From NCBI GenBank assembly GCA_964016985.1, contig OZ024827.1, positions 56,732,137-56,796,136 on the forward strand: a stretch of DNA of 64,000 bases. Reading direction: 5' to 3'. A model generated the notes under the pieces. That model was not told the origin of the DNA. It saw nothing but the letters and a program-made list of their open reading frames with translations, and ran no database searches. Positions 45,372 to 55,698 of this stretch are shown here, piece after piece. The first letter of the stretch is position 1, and each line of letters begins with the position of its first letter. The stretch is from Anodontia alba (Eukaryota > Mollusca > Bivalvia > Lucinida > Lucinidae). Position numbers and translations under genes: made by a program.

Positions 45372-45586
45372 TTAACCCTTCTCCTGCTGAACCCAGATAT
45401 ACTCTGCCTTTGCAAACAGTGTAGATCCAGATCAATTGGCTTCTGAAGAAGCCAACTGATCTGGATCTGCACTGTTTGTCATTAAGTTTGTGAATTTGTA
45501 TCAACAACCTAAACCAAGTAATCTGATTGGATGCAAATTAGAAGTGGGCATGGCATCTTAATTTATTCAGCATGATAAGGGTTAAA
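45372..45586. mobile_element. piggyBac-like MITE, copy 1
   Basis: TTAACCCTTCTCCTGCTGAA at the left and TTCAGCATGATAAGGGTTAA at the right give CCCT.. inverted ends inside TTAA. The middle has an internal hairpin around 'agatccagatca'/'tgatctggatct'. Copy 2 lies at 50480. TTAA flanks and CCC ends suggest piggyBac ancestry; no transposase. Confidence 0.68.
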
Positions 45587-45779
45587 AAATATCACTTGAA
45601 GGTGTAAACACTGAATGAGAGATAGTAAGTAATCACTGTATGCACCTTCCTTACCTTTTGGCTTATGCTGGATAAAGTTTTACCATCAGGATAATAATAT
45701 AGGAGGATGTACAATCAGATGAAAATAAGTGCAGGCCCACCAAGATTTGGCCAGATGCATAATTTGATGATGTCTTTAC

Positions 45780-46011
45780 CTTGATTCTATCATCTTTTTA
45801 GCAGAATCCGCATACTTTAGTAGCTGCTTTCTTGCATCACCAGAGTATTTAGGTTTGATGAGTTTTATGGGGATGTCATTCATGATTTCTCGATACATGG
45901 ATTGCGAGATATCTGACGTACAAATAGATGGTAACATTGGATCCTTTCCCATATCAACCACCTTTCTCTCCAACAACCAACGATTAAAGGATTCTGAGGG
46001 TGCATCAATAC
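45780..46011 (-). CDS. Host gene, third exon from the end
   Basis: The 232-bp exon lies between CATTTTACAG| and |GTAAAG on the minus strand. It begins with the last two bases of a split codon, then [16 protein letters not shown]. It continues with [34 protein letters not shown] and ends KKMIES plus AG, completed to Arg by the next exon. Length, splice sites and phase (2 + 76 codons + 2) agree. Together with the two downstream exons it gives about 167 C-terminal residues. The sequence looks like a conserved, soluble, helix-rich intracellular protein. I cannot name the family. No further upstream exon was found in the remaining 18 kb. Confidence 0.85.
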
Positions 46012-46061
46012 CTGTAAAATGATAAAATATGTAATGTAAACTTCTTTACTAAGCAAGACTA

Positions 46062-47140
46062 TAACATGAGGGCATGATGGCCCTATATCGCTCACCAGAG
46101 TATTATAGTACTTACAGAACCTGACCTAGGAATGATGAAGCCAAATATTCTGACCAAGATTCATTATGATGACATAAACAACTAAGACAATGCAGCATGC
46201 CTAATGGACCATGAAATATATGTCAAAGTCAAATATTGATGACTGCATTCATCAGGTCATGCTAAGATTTTATCACAGACTGTAGAACCAACTTACTGAG
46301 AAACTGGCCTAAACAGAAAAACTTGACAAAGTCAATGGACTGTGAAATACAGATCATGGTCAAATATGGATGAATGCATTCAAGAGGTCATGCTAAGATG
46401 TATGCAAGTGAAAAGTATCACTGCTGTAGGACCAATGGTTACTGAGAAAATGACCTATAAAAAAAAAATTAACAAAGTCACTGGACTGTGAAATATAGGT
46501 CATAAGTGACCCAGTTTCAAACTTGAACTAGAAATCATCAAGACAAACATTTTGTGCATTATTCATGATGACTACTTAATTAAAAGCACCGCAAGCATAA
46601 TACCCTGCCAGTTTGGTGAAAATCCATCAACATTTACTCAAGTAAATGTTTGGAAACAAAAATACAGGGATGTCTTGGGCAGATACATCCGTCAAAAATT
46701 GACAAATTTGCCCATTAGCAATCCCAAACTACATCTCCACAATATCAATGCACATACAAAGTTTAGCGAAAATCCATTGATATGTTCTCAAGTTATCGTC
46801 CGGAAACGAAAATATGGGCATGTCTTAGGCAGGTAGCTCTGGCCGGACGGACGGATGTACAACAGATGGATGGACGGACGGACACAACGTGAAACCATAA
46901 TACACTGCCATTATCGTGTGGCAGGGTATAAAAATGTGGCCTCTAGAGTGTTATAACAAGGTATTCCTTTAATTCGGCCAAGTGACCTACCCGGTAGTTT
47001 TTGACCCCAAGTGACCCATTTTCAAATTTTACCTAAATAATCATCAAGGCAAACCTTTTGAGCAAGCTTCAGAATGATTTCTGCAAAAATATGACCTTTA
47101 AAGTGTTAACAAGGTCTTCCTTTAATTTGGCCTGGTAGAA
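46062..47140 (+). repeat. HINE-like element, 145-bp family, with a nested element
   Basis: The head 'acatgagggcatgatggccc' leads to CGCTCACC, then the same 350-bp leader as 1734. One 145-bp unit is cut at 'gatgactactta' (about 46577) and resumes near 46934 with 'atgtggcctctagagtgtt'. The 3' terminus is missing. Confidence 0.62.
46578..46933 (+). repeat. Short nested element with a CTGCCA hairpin end
   Basis: It opens 'aaaagcaccgcaagcataat', similar in plan to the GTGCTGCAAGCAC head. It has two short units ('gcccattagcaatcc', 'gtgaaaatcca') and GGACGGACGGATG..GGACGGACGGACAC. It closes with 'tacactgcca'/'tggcagggta' at about 46902-46930. Confidence 0.58.
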
Positions 47141-48230
47141 GGAACTTTTGTGCAAGGCGGTGTGCTTGAAAGTATGCATGCACATATCGTTTATTTAGAC
47201 TGAGAGAGAAAAAAGTCCATGTTTGTTCTGTGATACGAAATCAGATACGCAAATAAATGCTTATGGTAGGATACCCAATTTTTCTTTTTGCTTTTTGTCT
47301 CGCATTTTTATAATGGGCGTTTAACAGAGGTACCAACTTTCTGGGAAATGGACCAAAAATCTGACATTTTTTAGCTGAAATTGGGGGGATGGGCATTTAT
47401 TAGAGCATGGGCGTTAACTGGAATTTTTACGGTAAATTTACTAGACGTTAACCAAGGGTCCAATGATGATGCTGCTTAGATCAAAGATCACATACAAATA
47501 CGTAATCTTGTCTTGAGCTAAGCATGTCTTCGCTGTCTCATCTGCAAAGGTTCAGTCTCAATGGCTTGAATATGGCTCTTTTTTATGCCCATTATTTTCA
47601 GGGTTTTTTGTTTTTTTGGCCATGATTTTTCTATTTTAATGACCATGATTTTTTTCTATTTTAATGGCCATTATTGAAGGGTTATTACCCTTCAATCAGC
47701 CACTGCAATGTTAATGGCCATTATTTTAATTTGATAGGAATATCCATCTACCATATGTTGTTTGATGTCTTGCCTTGTGTTATTTTGTTTTTGTGTTTTT
47801 CAGTCCTTTTAGCACTGCGATTACCTCGCTTAGGGAGGAGAGAGCTAGTCTTGGTGCTTTTCGTATGTTTGTTCGATTTGCGCTTGTTTGGTTTTGTCTG
47901 TTTCCTCTTCTTCTTGGTGTCTGGAAAGGGCTGCGGTTTGTGACTGTGGCACTCCTGGACTTTTCTCTTACATTTTTTTATGGTTAATGGTATGAACTGT
48001 CAACAAAAATTATTGAAATTTAATATGACCATGAAAAATATCAATGGGTATACCACTGGCCATTAATCGAAATCTGGATTTGCCATTAAAAATATTAATG
48101 ACCAGGTATGGCCTATTTTAAATGGCCCTTATTTGGCAGTCATTTTTTTCCACACTCATGTACTGGCCAATTAATGGCCTATTAAAGGCCATGAATTATG
48201 TCCCTTTTCACTGGTAGTATCATAGGCCAT
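47141..48230. repeat. Region dense in TAATGGCCATTA palindromes
   Basis: From about 47620 to 48230 the motif 'aatggccatta' and variants recur in both orientations. An 89-codon hydrophobic plus-strand ORF (47674-47943) crosses it, but its composition and the repeats give no coding support. Before 47600 nothing was identified. Confidence 0.4.
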
Positions 48231-48400
48231 TCATGACCATTTCTGCAGTAGTGTATGTCAGTTGGCCTTTCAGTTCGGGAAAAAAAGTTCAAAATAGATT
48301 TTCAACATGGCGGCTATCTTGGATTTCCAATCAGAACCATTTTCACTTTTTTTTATCCACAAGTCACCTCGATATTTCCCGTTGTTTCCTGTCAATTTTA
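48231..48400 (+). repeat. Single 'caagatggcggccat'-type unit
   Basis: One diverged unit ('gttggcctttcagttcggg', 'ttttcaacatggcggctat', 'ccacaagtcacctcg') without head or terminus. Confidence 0.5.
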
Positions 48401-48796
48401 ACGTATATAAGTCAGTCGGGAAATCGGAAACATAACATTTTCTTTTAAGCCTAAAAAGGAAAGGCTGATAATATGAAGATGTACAGTATGACAGCCTCAT
48501 AATTTAAAACTCTTTAAAGGAAAGATCTTATACTATTTGATTCAATTAAAAGATATTATTAACTTTAAAACAACTGGTTAGAATCAATTCTATTACCAGA
48601 TTTAAAGTATTACACATCATGGCTCTAATTTCTTGATGATAATGATTAGCATTCTTTGTCAGAACTCGAAGGTATATTGATAAATTCGACTATGACAGAA
48701 AGAATAGTCAATACCTATGACCCAAAATTTTGACTCCACTGTATGTTTGATAACTTCCTACTCATGGAAGTTTAATATAGAAACTTCCACTAATAA
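48401..48796. other. Unassigned AT-rich stretch
   Basis: Nothing supported was seen here. Confidence 0.35.
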
Positions 48797-49618
48797 TAAG
48801 TGCGTCCAACGGGAACTGCGAAGCAGTTCCCCAAACTGCGGAGCGGTTCGGCGTGCAGATGCACTACTATAGACTACCGATGTGACCAGTGATGTGTGTG
48901 ACCAAAAATGTACTGTTCCAACAAACGCTTGGGTGGTTCGGTGTTTATCCTGAAAAACATTAAGCGTTCCCTGATTTGGCAGACTATTGACACGACAGCC
49001 GTGCCAATAATAGCAACAAATCAGCCAATAACACCAAGTATTTCAATTGCAAGGGGTTAAATCATGAGACTTGTGACGTCAGCCTACAAAATTTGTGATC
49101 GCCGCCATTTTGAAATTTGTCTTCACTTCGAATTTTATTTCTATCCATTCTCTGTCTATTTACAAGCTAAGCATGATTCGTTTTGTGCATAAGGTACACT
49201 TTGATGTAGATTTTTAGATAACACATAGACTTTACGCTCTTTTCACGTGATAATCTTAAAAAACTTCGACACAGGTAAGCGAACAATAGTATGTTGTCAT
49301 TGTACCTGTCATCGGCTTACACTAGTTTTCAGTATTCGGAAGCATGGCTCCTGCCCATTGTGGCCCGCAAAATAGATGGGCTGACTAAAGCCTCCATGGC
49401 AGAGTTGCTAGTAACTAAGCAGGACCCGAATTCATGTGATCAGGACGGGTAAAAGTCCCACAAATTTGGAGGCAATGTCTCTGAACTACTGAAATATTGT
49501 TTTGGACGTTATATCGCAATTCATGCAGTGGATTAGAAGTCAAGCGTGGTCTGAAATCAAATTCAGTTAGATCTGGCCAACCCACGTATGAAGCACGTAA
49601 TGATAATTTGGACGCACG
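48797..49618. mobile_element. Candidate DNA element with GTGCGTCCAA ends
   Basis: 'agtgcgtccaa' at 48800 and 'ttggacgcac' at about 49606 are inverted. Near the left end are two palindromes around 'gaactgcgaagcagttc' and 'aactgcggagcggtt'. No target duplication or transposase was seen. The inverted ends are only about 10 bp, so this is tentative. A minus-strand ORF (49415-49645) crosses the right end and is not supported. Confidence 0.3.
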
Positions 49619-49794
49619 GGTATAGGTAGCACCTACTAAATTCATATTAGCTGAGTGTAGAAAGTATATATGTTGAGTCGGAATAATACTATAGCTTTAA
49701 TATCTCTGATAACCAATGCCGTAGAGGTTCAGAAACTTAAGAATAACTATTCTACACCTATATTACCGCAATTAGTGAGAATAAATGCTATTAT

Positions 49795-50166
49795 CATTTA
49801 TAGTGTTTGTTTGTGTTGAGGTTTTACGGCCCAGTCAACCCAATGGGGTCATGTCGAGCGCGGTCAGTTTACCTAACCACACGTTTACTGGGCAGGCTTA
49901 GTCCTCTAAGCGGTTAACCAGTATTGTGCACATTCTTTCGCCAGAAACTGACAACTGCCCTTCTTGAATCAGCGGAAGGGAGAGAATGACCGTAGAAAAT
50001 ATTTCAACGGTCATTCTCTCCCTTCCGCTGATTCAAGAAGGGCAGTTGTCAGTTTCTGGCGAAAGAATGTGCACAATACTGGTTAACCGCTTAGAGGACT
50101 AAGCCTGCCCAGTAAACGTGTGGTTAGGTAAACTGACCGCGCTCGACATGACCCCATTTATAGTGT
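49795..50166. mobile_element. Inverted SINE dimer with target duplications
   Basis: Arm 1 (49842-49993) and arm 2 (50007-50158) are 152-bp exact inverted copies of the SINE tail and body, separated by a 13-base loop. Outside arm 1 the plus-strand start continues to 'tttgtttgtgttgagg', the natural SINE tail; arm 2 lacks it. The 12-bp duplication CATTTATAGTGT (49795-49806, 50155-50166) flanks the whole. It appears to have been inserted as one unit. The tRNA-like head is absent. Confidence 0.85.
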
Positions 50167-50331
50167 ATATGTATAACTATAGAATATTCCAGTTATTGAT
50201 AAATCGTTTATCGTCAAGCTCGATTATCCAAAACTGGATAGATAATTGAAATTTATGATGTATCAAATCATAAACAACTTATAGAATATTCCAGTTTATG
50301 GATAAATCATTTATCATGAAGGCTAGGTTAT

Positions 50332-50364
<33 letters not shown>

Positions 50365-50368
50365 GGGT
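50167..50368. other. AT-rich spacer with poly-A
   Basis: Repeated 'gaatattccag' and a 30-base poly-A at 50334-50362. Nothing gene-like. Confidence 0.4.
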
Positions 50369-51175
50369 AGAAATATAATGATGGCCCTGTAACAGTCATC
50401 TGAGTATCATAGCACTTAGAGAACCAGACCAATAAATGTTGAAGGCAAACATTCTGATCAAGATTCATGATGATTATACTAACCCTAGTCCTGCTGAACC
50501 CAGATATGTCCTGCTTTTGCAAACAGTGTAGATCCAGATCAGTTGGTTTTGTCTGAAGAAGCCAACTGATCTGGATCTGCACTGTTTGCCATTAAGAATG
50601 TGAATTTATATCAACAATCTGGATCAAGAAATCTGACAGGCTGAAAACTTGAAATAGGCATGGTTTCTTAATTTATTCAGCAGGACAAGGGTTAACAAGT
50701 TAGACAATGTAGCATGCCTAATGGACCATGAAATATAGATTAAGGTCAAATATGAATGGCTGCACTCAAGAGGCCATGCTAAGTTGTATGCATGTGCTAA
50801 GTATCACTGGCTGTAAGACTAATAATTACTGAGAAACTGATCTAAATGCAAAAGCTTAACAAAGTCAGTGGACCATCGAATATAGGCCAAGGTCAAATAT
50901 AGATGACTGCATTCAAGAGGCCATGCTAAGATGTCTGCAAGTGCCAAGTATCACAGCTGTAGGACCAACAATTACCGAGAAACTGTCCTAAATGGAAAAA
51001 ATTAAGAAAGTCACTGGACCATGAAATATAGGTCATAAGTGACCCAGGTCCAAACTTGAACTAGAAATCATCAAGACAAACATTTTGAGCAAGATTCATG
51101 ATGATGGCACCTGCTTAGGGCCCTTTAGTATCAGAGAAGTTTTTTCTTAAAGTTTTAGCTACATAGTTCTATATT
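50369..51175 (+). repeat. HINE-like element, 145-bp family head, holding a MITE
   Basis: The head 'atgatggccctgtaac' and leader match 1734 and 55699. The MITE at 50480-50695 is inserted at 'gattata|taacaag' of the leader. It breaks off at 51110 in the first unit; a segment of another array ('tatcagagaag', 'agctacatagttctatatt') follows. No 3' terminus. Confidence 0.6.
50480..50695. mobile_element. piggyBac-like MITE, copy 2
   Basis: It matches 45372-45586, with ends CTAACCCTAGTCCTGCTGAA and TTCAGCAGGACAAGGGTTAA. The left TTAA has one substitution. The uninterrupted host sequence is visible at 1843-1860, which shows the insertion at TTAA. Confidence 0.72.
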
Positions 51176-53488
51176 AACAAGAGGCCCTCAGGCCACGGGT
51201 CGCTCACCCGAGTGACATAGCCACTGCAGATATGCAGATGTTATGCAACATTTTTCCAGTCCTGTCATCGCAGCTAATGAAAAGATCAACCTTTAAGCAG
51301 TTCTTAATTTTGAAGAAGAATAGTATATATGGCATGACAGTCAATGGAGCATGATCATTTGAACAAACTCTCAATCACATTTCAACAGTAGGATCAATGT
51401 GAAATTTGGAGGCAATTGGCTAATTGGTTTCTGAAGAATTATGATTTTATACATGTAAACAGCACAGTAGCAGGGAAATATAATAAACATAAACAAGATG
51501 GCAGCCATCTTAGATTTCCAATCAGAATGATTTTAGCTACTGTTGATCTACAAGTCACCTCGATACTTTCAATGAACTTGGCTATCTTGGATTTCTGATC
51601 AAACAATTTAAGCTATTTTAGATCTACAAGTCACCCAAATGCTTCCTACCAAGTTTCGATTCAAATGGCCTTTCAGTTCAGGAGAAGAAGCGAAAAATAG
51701 ATTTTCAGGATGGCTGTCATGGCGGCCATCTTGGATTTCTGATAGGGATGATTTTAGCTATTTTTGATCTACAGTCACCCTGATGCTTCCTACCTAGTTT
51801 AAAGTCAATAAGCCTTTTGGTTCAGGAGAAGAAGTGAAAAACAGATTTTCAAGATGGCTGCCATGGCGGAACCATTTTAGCCAATTTCAATCTATAAGTC
51901 ACCCCGATGCTTCCTACCAAGTTTCAAGTTAGTTGGCTTTTGGGTTTAGGAGAAGAAGCGAAAAAAAGATTTTCAAGATATCTTGGATTTCCAATCAGCA
52001 TGATTTTAGCTACTTTTGATCTACACGTTACCCTGATGCGTCCTACAAAGTTTGGAGTCAATAGGCCTTTCGGCACAGGAGAAGAAGCGAAAAATAGATT
52101 TTCAAGATGGCCACCATGGTGGTCATCTTGGATTTATGATCGGCACACTTTTAGCTATTTTTGATGTGATACATGTCACATCTATGCTTCCTAGCAAGTT
52201 TGGAGTCAACAGGCCTTTCGGTTCAGGAGAAGAAGTGAAAAACAGATTTTCAAGATGGTTGCCATGGTGGCCATCTTGGATTTCCAATCGGAACGATTTT
52301 AGCCAATTTCAATCTATAAGTCACCCCCATGCTTCCTACCAAGTTTCAAGTTAGTTGGCTTTTGGGTTTAGGAGAAGAAGCGAAAAAAAAGATTTTCAAG
52401 ATGGCTACCATGGTAGCCATCTTGGATTTCCAATCAGCATGATTTTAGCTACTCTTGATCTACACGTTACCCTGATGCGTCCTACAAAGTTTGGAGTCAA
52501 TAGGCCTTTCGGCACAGGAGAAGAAGCGAAACATAGATTTTCAAGATGGCCGCCATCTTGGATTTATGATCGGCACACTTTTAGCTATTTTTGATGTGAT
52601 ACATGTCACACCTATGCTTCCTAGCAAATTTGGAGTCAATTGGCCTTTCGGTTCAGGAGAAGAAGCAAAAAATAGATTTTCAAGATGGCTGCCATGGCAG
52701 CCATCTTGGATTTCCGATCGGAACAATTTTAGCTATTTTTGATCTACAAGTCACCCTAATGTTCCCTACCATGTTTGGAGTCAACTGGCTTTTGGGTTCA
52801 GGAGAAGAAGCGAAAAATAGATTTTCAAGATGGTTGCCATGGCGGCCATCTTGGATTTCCGATAGGCATGATTTTAGCTATTTTTGATCTACAAGTCACC
52901 CAAATGCTTCCTAGCAAGTTTGGAGTCAATTGGCCTTACGGTTAAGGAAAAGAAGCAAAAAAAAAAGATTTTTAAGATGGCGGCCATCTTGGATAACCAA
53001 TCGGCACGATTTTCGCTATTTTTGATCTACAAGTCACCCCGATGCTTCCTAGCAAGTTTGGAGGCAATTGGCTTTTCGGTTCAGGAGAAGAAACGAAAAA
53101 TAGATTTTCAAGATGGCGGCCATGGCGGCCATCTTGGATTTCCGATCGGCACTATTTTAGCTACTTTTGATCTACCAGTTACCCCGATGCTTCGTAGCAA
53201 GTTTGAAGTCAATTGGCCTTTCAGTTCAGGAGGTGAAGCGAAAAATAGATTTTCAAGATGGTGGCCATGGCGGCCATCTTGGATTTCCGATCGGCACGAT
53301 TTTAGCTATTTTTGATCTACAGGTCACCCTGATGCTTCCTACCAAGTATCGAGTCAATTGGCCCAGGGGTGTAGGAGGAGTAGGCTTTTAAAGCAATTGT
53401 TGATGCCGCACGACTCACGACGGACGACGCAAGACGGACATTTACTGACCACAAAAGCTCACCATGAGCACTTCGTTCTCAGGTGAGC
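51176..53488 (+). repeat. HINE-like element, large 'caagatggcggccat' array
   Basis: The head 'acaagaggccctcaggcc' leads to CGCTCACCCGAG and 'atagccactgcagatatg'. About fifteen 136-144 bp units follow ('ttcaagatggctgccatgg', 'tttggagtcaattggcct', 'caggagaagaagcg'). The end is CACGACGGACGACGC, 'aaagctcaccatgagcac' and TCAGGTGAGCTAA. Because the unit length is not a multiple of three, overlapping ORFs in several frames arise; none is a gene. Confidence 0.72.
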
Positions 53489-54867
53489 TAAATATAGATT
53501 TTCAAGATGGCGGCCATGGCGGCCATCTTGGATTCTGCGATTGGAACGATTTTAGCTATTTTTGATCTATAAGTCACCCCAATGCTTCTTACCAAGTTTC
53601 GAGTCAATTGGCATTTGGGGTTAGGAGAAGAAGCGAAAAATAGATTTTCAAGATGGCCACCATGGCGGCCATCTTGGATTTAGGATCAGCACGATTTTAG
53701 CCATTTTTGATCTACAAGTCACCCCGATGCTTCCAAGCAAGTTAGGAGTCAATTGGCCTTTCGGTTCAGGAGAGGAGGCAAAAAAATAGATTTTTCAAGA
53801 TGGCGGCCATGGCGGCCATCTTGGATATCCTATCAGAACGATTTTAGCTATTTTTGATCTATAAGTCACCCCAATGCTTCCTACCATGTTTGGAGTCAAT
53901 TGGCTTTTGGGTTTAGGAGAAGAAGCGAAAAATAGACTTTCAAGATGGCTGCCATCTTGGATTTCCGACCACCACGATTTTAGCCATTTTTGATCTGCAA
54001 GTCACCCTGGTGCTTCCTAGCAAGTTTGGAGTCAATTGGCCTTTAGGTTCATGAGCAGAAGCGAAAAATAGATTTTGAAGATGGCAGCCATGGCGGCCAT
54101 CTTGGATTTCTGATCGGCACGACTTTAGCTATTTGTAATCTACAAGTCACCTTGATACTTCCTAGCAAGTTTGGAGTCAATTGGCCTTTCAGTTCAGGAG
54201 AAGAAGCGAAAAACAGATTTTCAAGATGGCTGCCATCTTGGATTTCCGATTGGCACGATTTAAGCTATTTTTGATCTACACGTCACCCCGATGCTTCCTA
54301 GCAAGTTTGGAGTCAATTGGCCTTTCGGTTCAGGAGAAGAAGCGAAAAATAGATTTTCAAGATGGCGGCCATCTTGGATTTCAGATCGGCATGATTTTAG
54401 CTATTTTTGATCTACAAGTCACCCCGATGCTTCCTAGCAAGTTTGGAGTCAACTGGCCTTTCGGTTCAGGAGAAGAAGCGAAAAATAGATTTTCAAGATG
54501 GCTGACATGGCGGCCATCTTGGATTTCCGATCGGCACGATTTTAGCTATTTTTTATCTACAATTCACCCCTATGCTTCCTAGCAAGTTTGGAGTCAATTG
54601 GCCTTTCGGTTCAGGAGAAGAAGCGATAAATAGATTTTCAAGATGGCGGCCATGGCGGCCATCTTGGATTTCCGATCGGAACGATTTTAGCTATTTTTTA
54701 TCTACAGGTCACCCCGGTGCTTCCTACCAAGTATCAAGTCAATTGGCCCAGGGGTGTAGGAGGAGTAGGCTTTTAAAGCAATTGTTGACGCCGCACTACG
54801 GACGACGCACGACGGACATTGACTGACCACAATAGCTCACCATGAGCACTTCGTGCTCAGGTGAGCT
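53489..54867 (+). repeat. Second array with its own 3' terminus, head-less
   Basis: It begins directly after the previous terminus, in mid-unit ('tatagattttcaagatgg'). It has about ten units of the same core and a complete end (CGACGGACGACGCACGACGG, then GAGCACTTCGTGCTC and AGGTGAGCTAA). Confidence 0.7.
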
Positions 54868-55465
54868 AATAAATGACCCCCAGAGCATGGCCAATCTGGA
54901 CTTCAGGGACATGGTTGGTAGGATTTATGTAGGAAACCATTAAAAATTGCTACATATTAAATATGTTAGCTCTGGGCCTCATGGCTTCAGAGAAGAAGAT
55001 TTTGAGGGTTATTTAGCTATATAGTTCTATACAAACAAATGATCCCTACGGCATGGCCAATTTGGGCCCTATTAAAGGCTTGATTGGCAGGATTTATGTA
55101 GGGGACCACTAAACATTGCTACATAATAAATATATAAGCTGTGGGCCTAATGGTTTCACAGAAGAAGATTTTTTAAGTTTTTTTTTTTTTCATTATAAGT
55201 CTATGGGCGCTAATGACCTCCTGGGGCATGGTTAGTTTGGACCCCAGGGGCTTGATTGGCAGGATTTATGTAGGGGAGCACTAGACATTGCTACATACTA
55301 AATACATAGGCTGTGGGCTTCATGGTTTCAGAGAAGAAGATTTTTTTAAGTTTTTCTCATTATAAGTCTTTGGGAGTTAATGACCCCTGGGGCATGGCCA
55401 ATTTTGACCCCAGGGGCATAGTTGGCAGGATATATGTAGGGGACCACTAAACATTGTTACATACT
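54868..55465 (+). repeat. Third array, 'gccagtttggacccc' core, no terminus
   Basis: About four units of the 8945-9815 core follow the second terminus without a head. The array stops at 55465 within a unit ('aacattgttacatacta'). Confidence 0.62.
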
Positions 55466-55698
55466 ACTACGTGTTTCAATATTCATTAGACTTTCAGTTG
55501 AGTGCAGAAAATCTGATGTCATCACAGAGGTCATTGCACCAAAAAACCGTTAGAAACAAACATCAAAAGGTTTTATATTGCGGTCATGTCGATTGCGCAA
55601 TTCTGATTATTGACATACGATATCTGAGTTATCTCGCATGTGATTGGTTTCAATTCAGTAGGCGGAGACAATTAAGCCAGTAAAAAAGTACTCAAAAA
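55466..55698. other. Unassigned spacer
   Basis: About 230 bp of single-copy-looking sequence with a short ORF (55471-55683) and no other support. Confidence 0.4.

Noticed and set aside
47674..47987. Hydrophobic 89- and 70-codon ORFs as a membrane protein.
   Set aside because: Both frames are open over the same T-rich, repeat-filled DNA, and hydrophobicity follows from base composition.
48797..49618. Promoter or CpG-island call based on GC-rich palindromes and 'cgccgccattttg'.
   Set aside because: No transcript or exon follows. Inverted ends suggest a mobile element instead, itself only tentative.
51907..54826. Many overlapping plus-strand ORFs (for example 51907-52164, 52884-53315, 54181-54582) with repeated peptide motifs.
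   Set aside because: They are translations of the 136-144 bp DNA unit in rotating frames. The same peptides appear wherever the array occurs, with no start, splice or conservation support.
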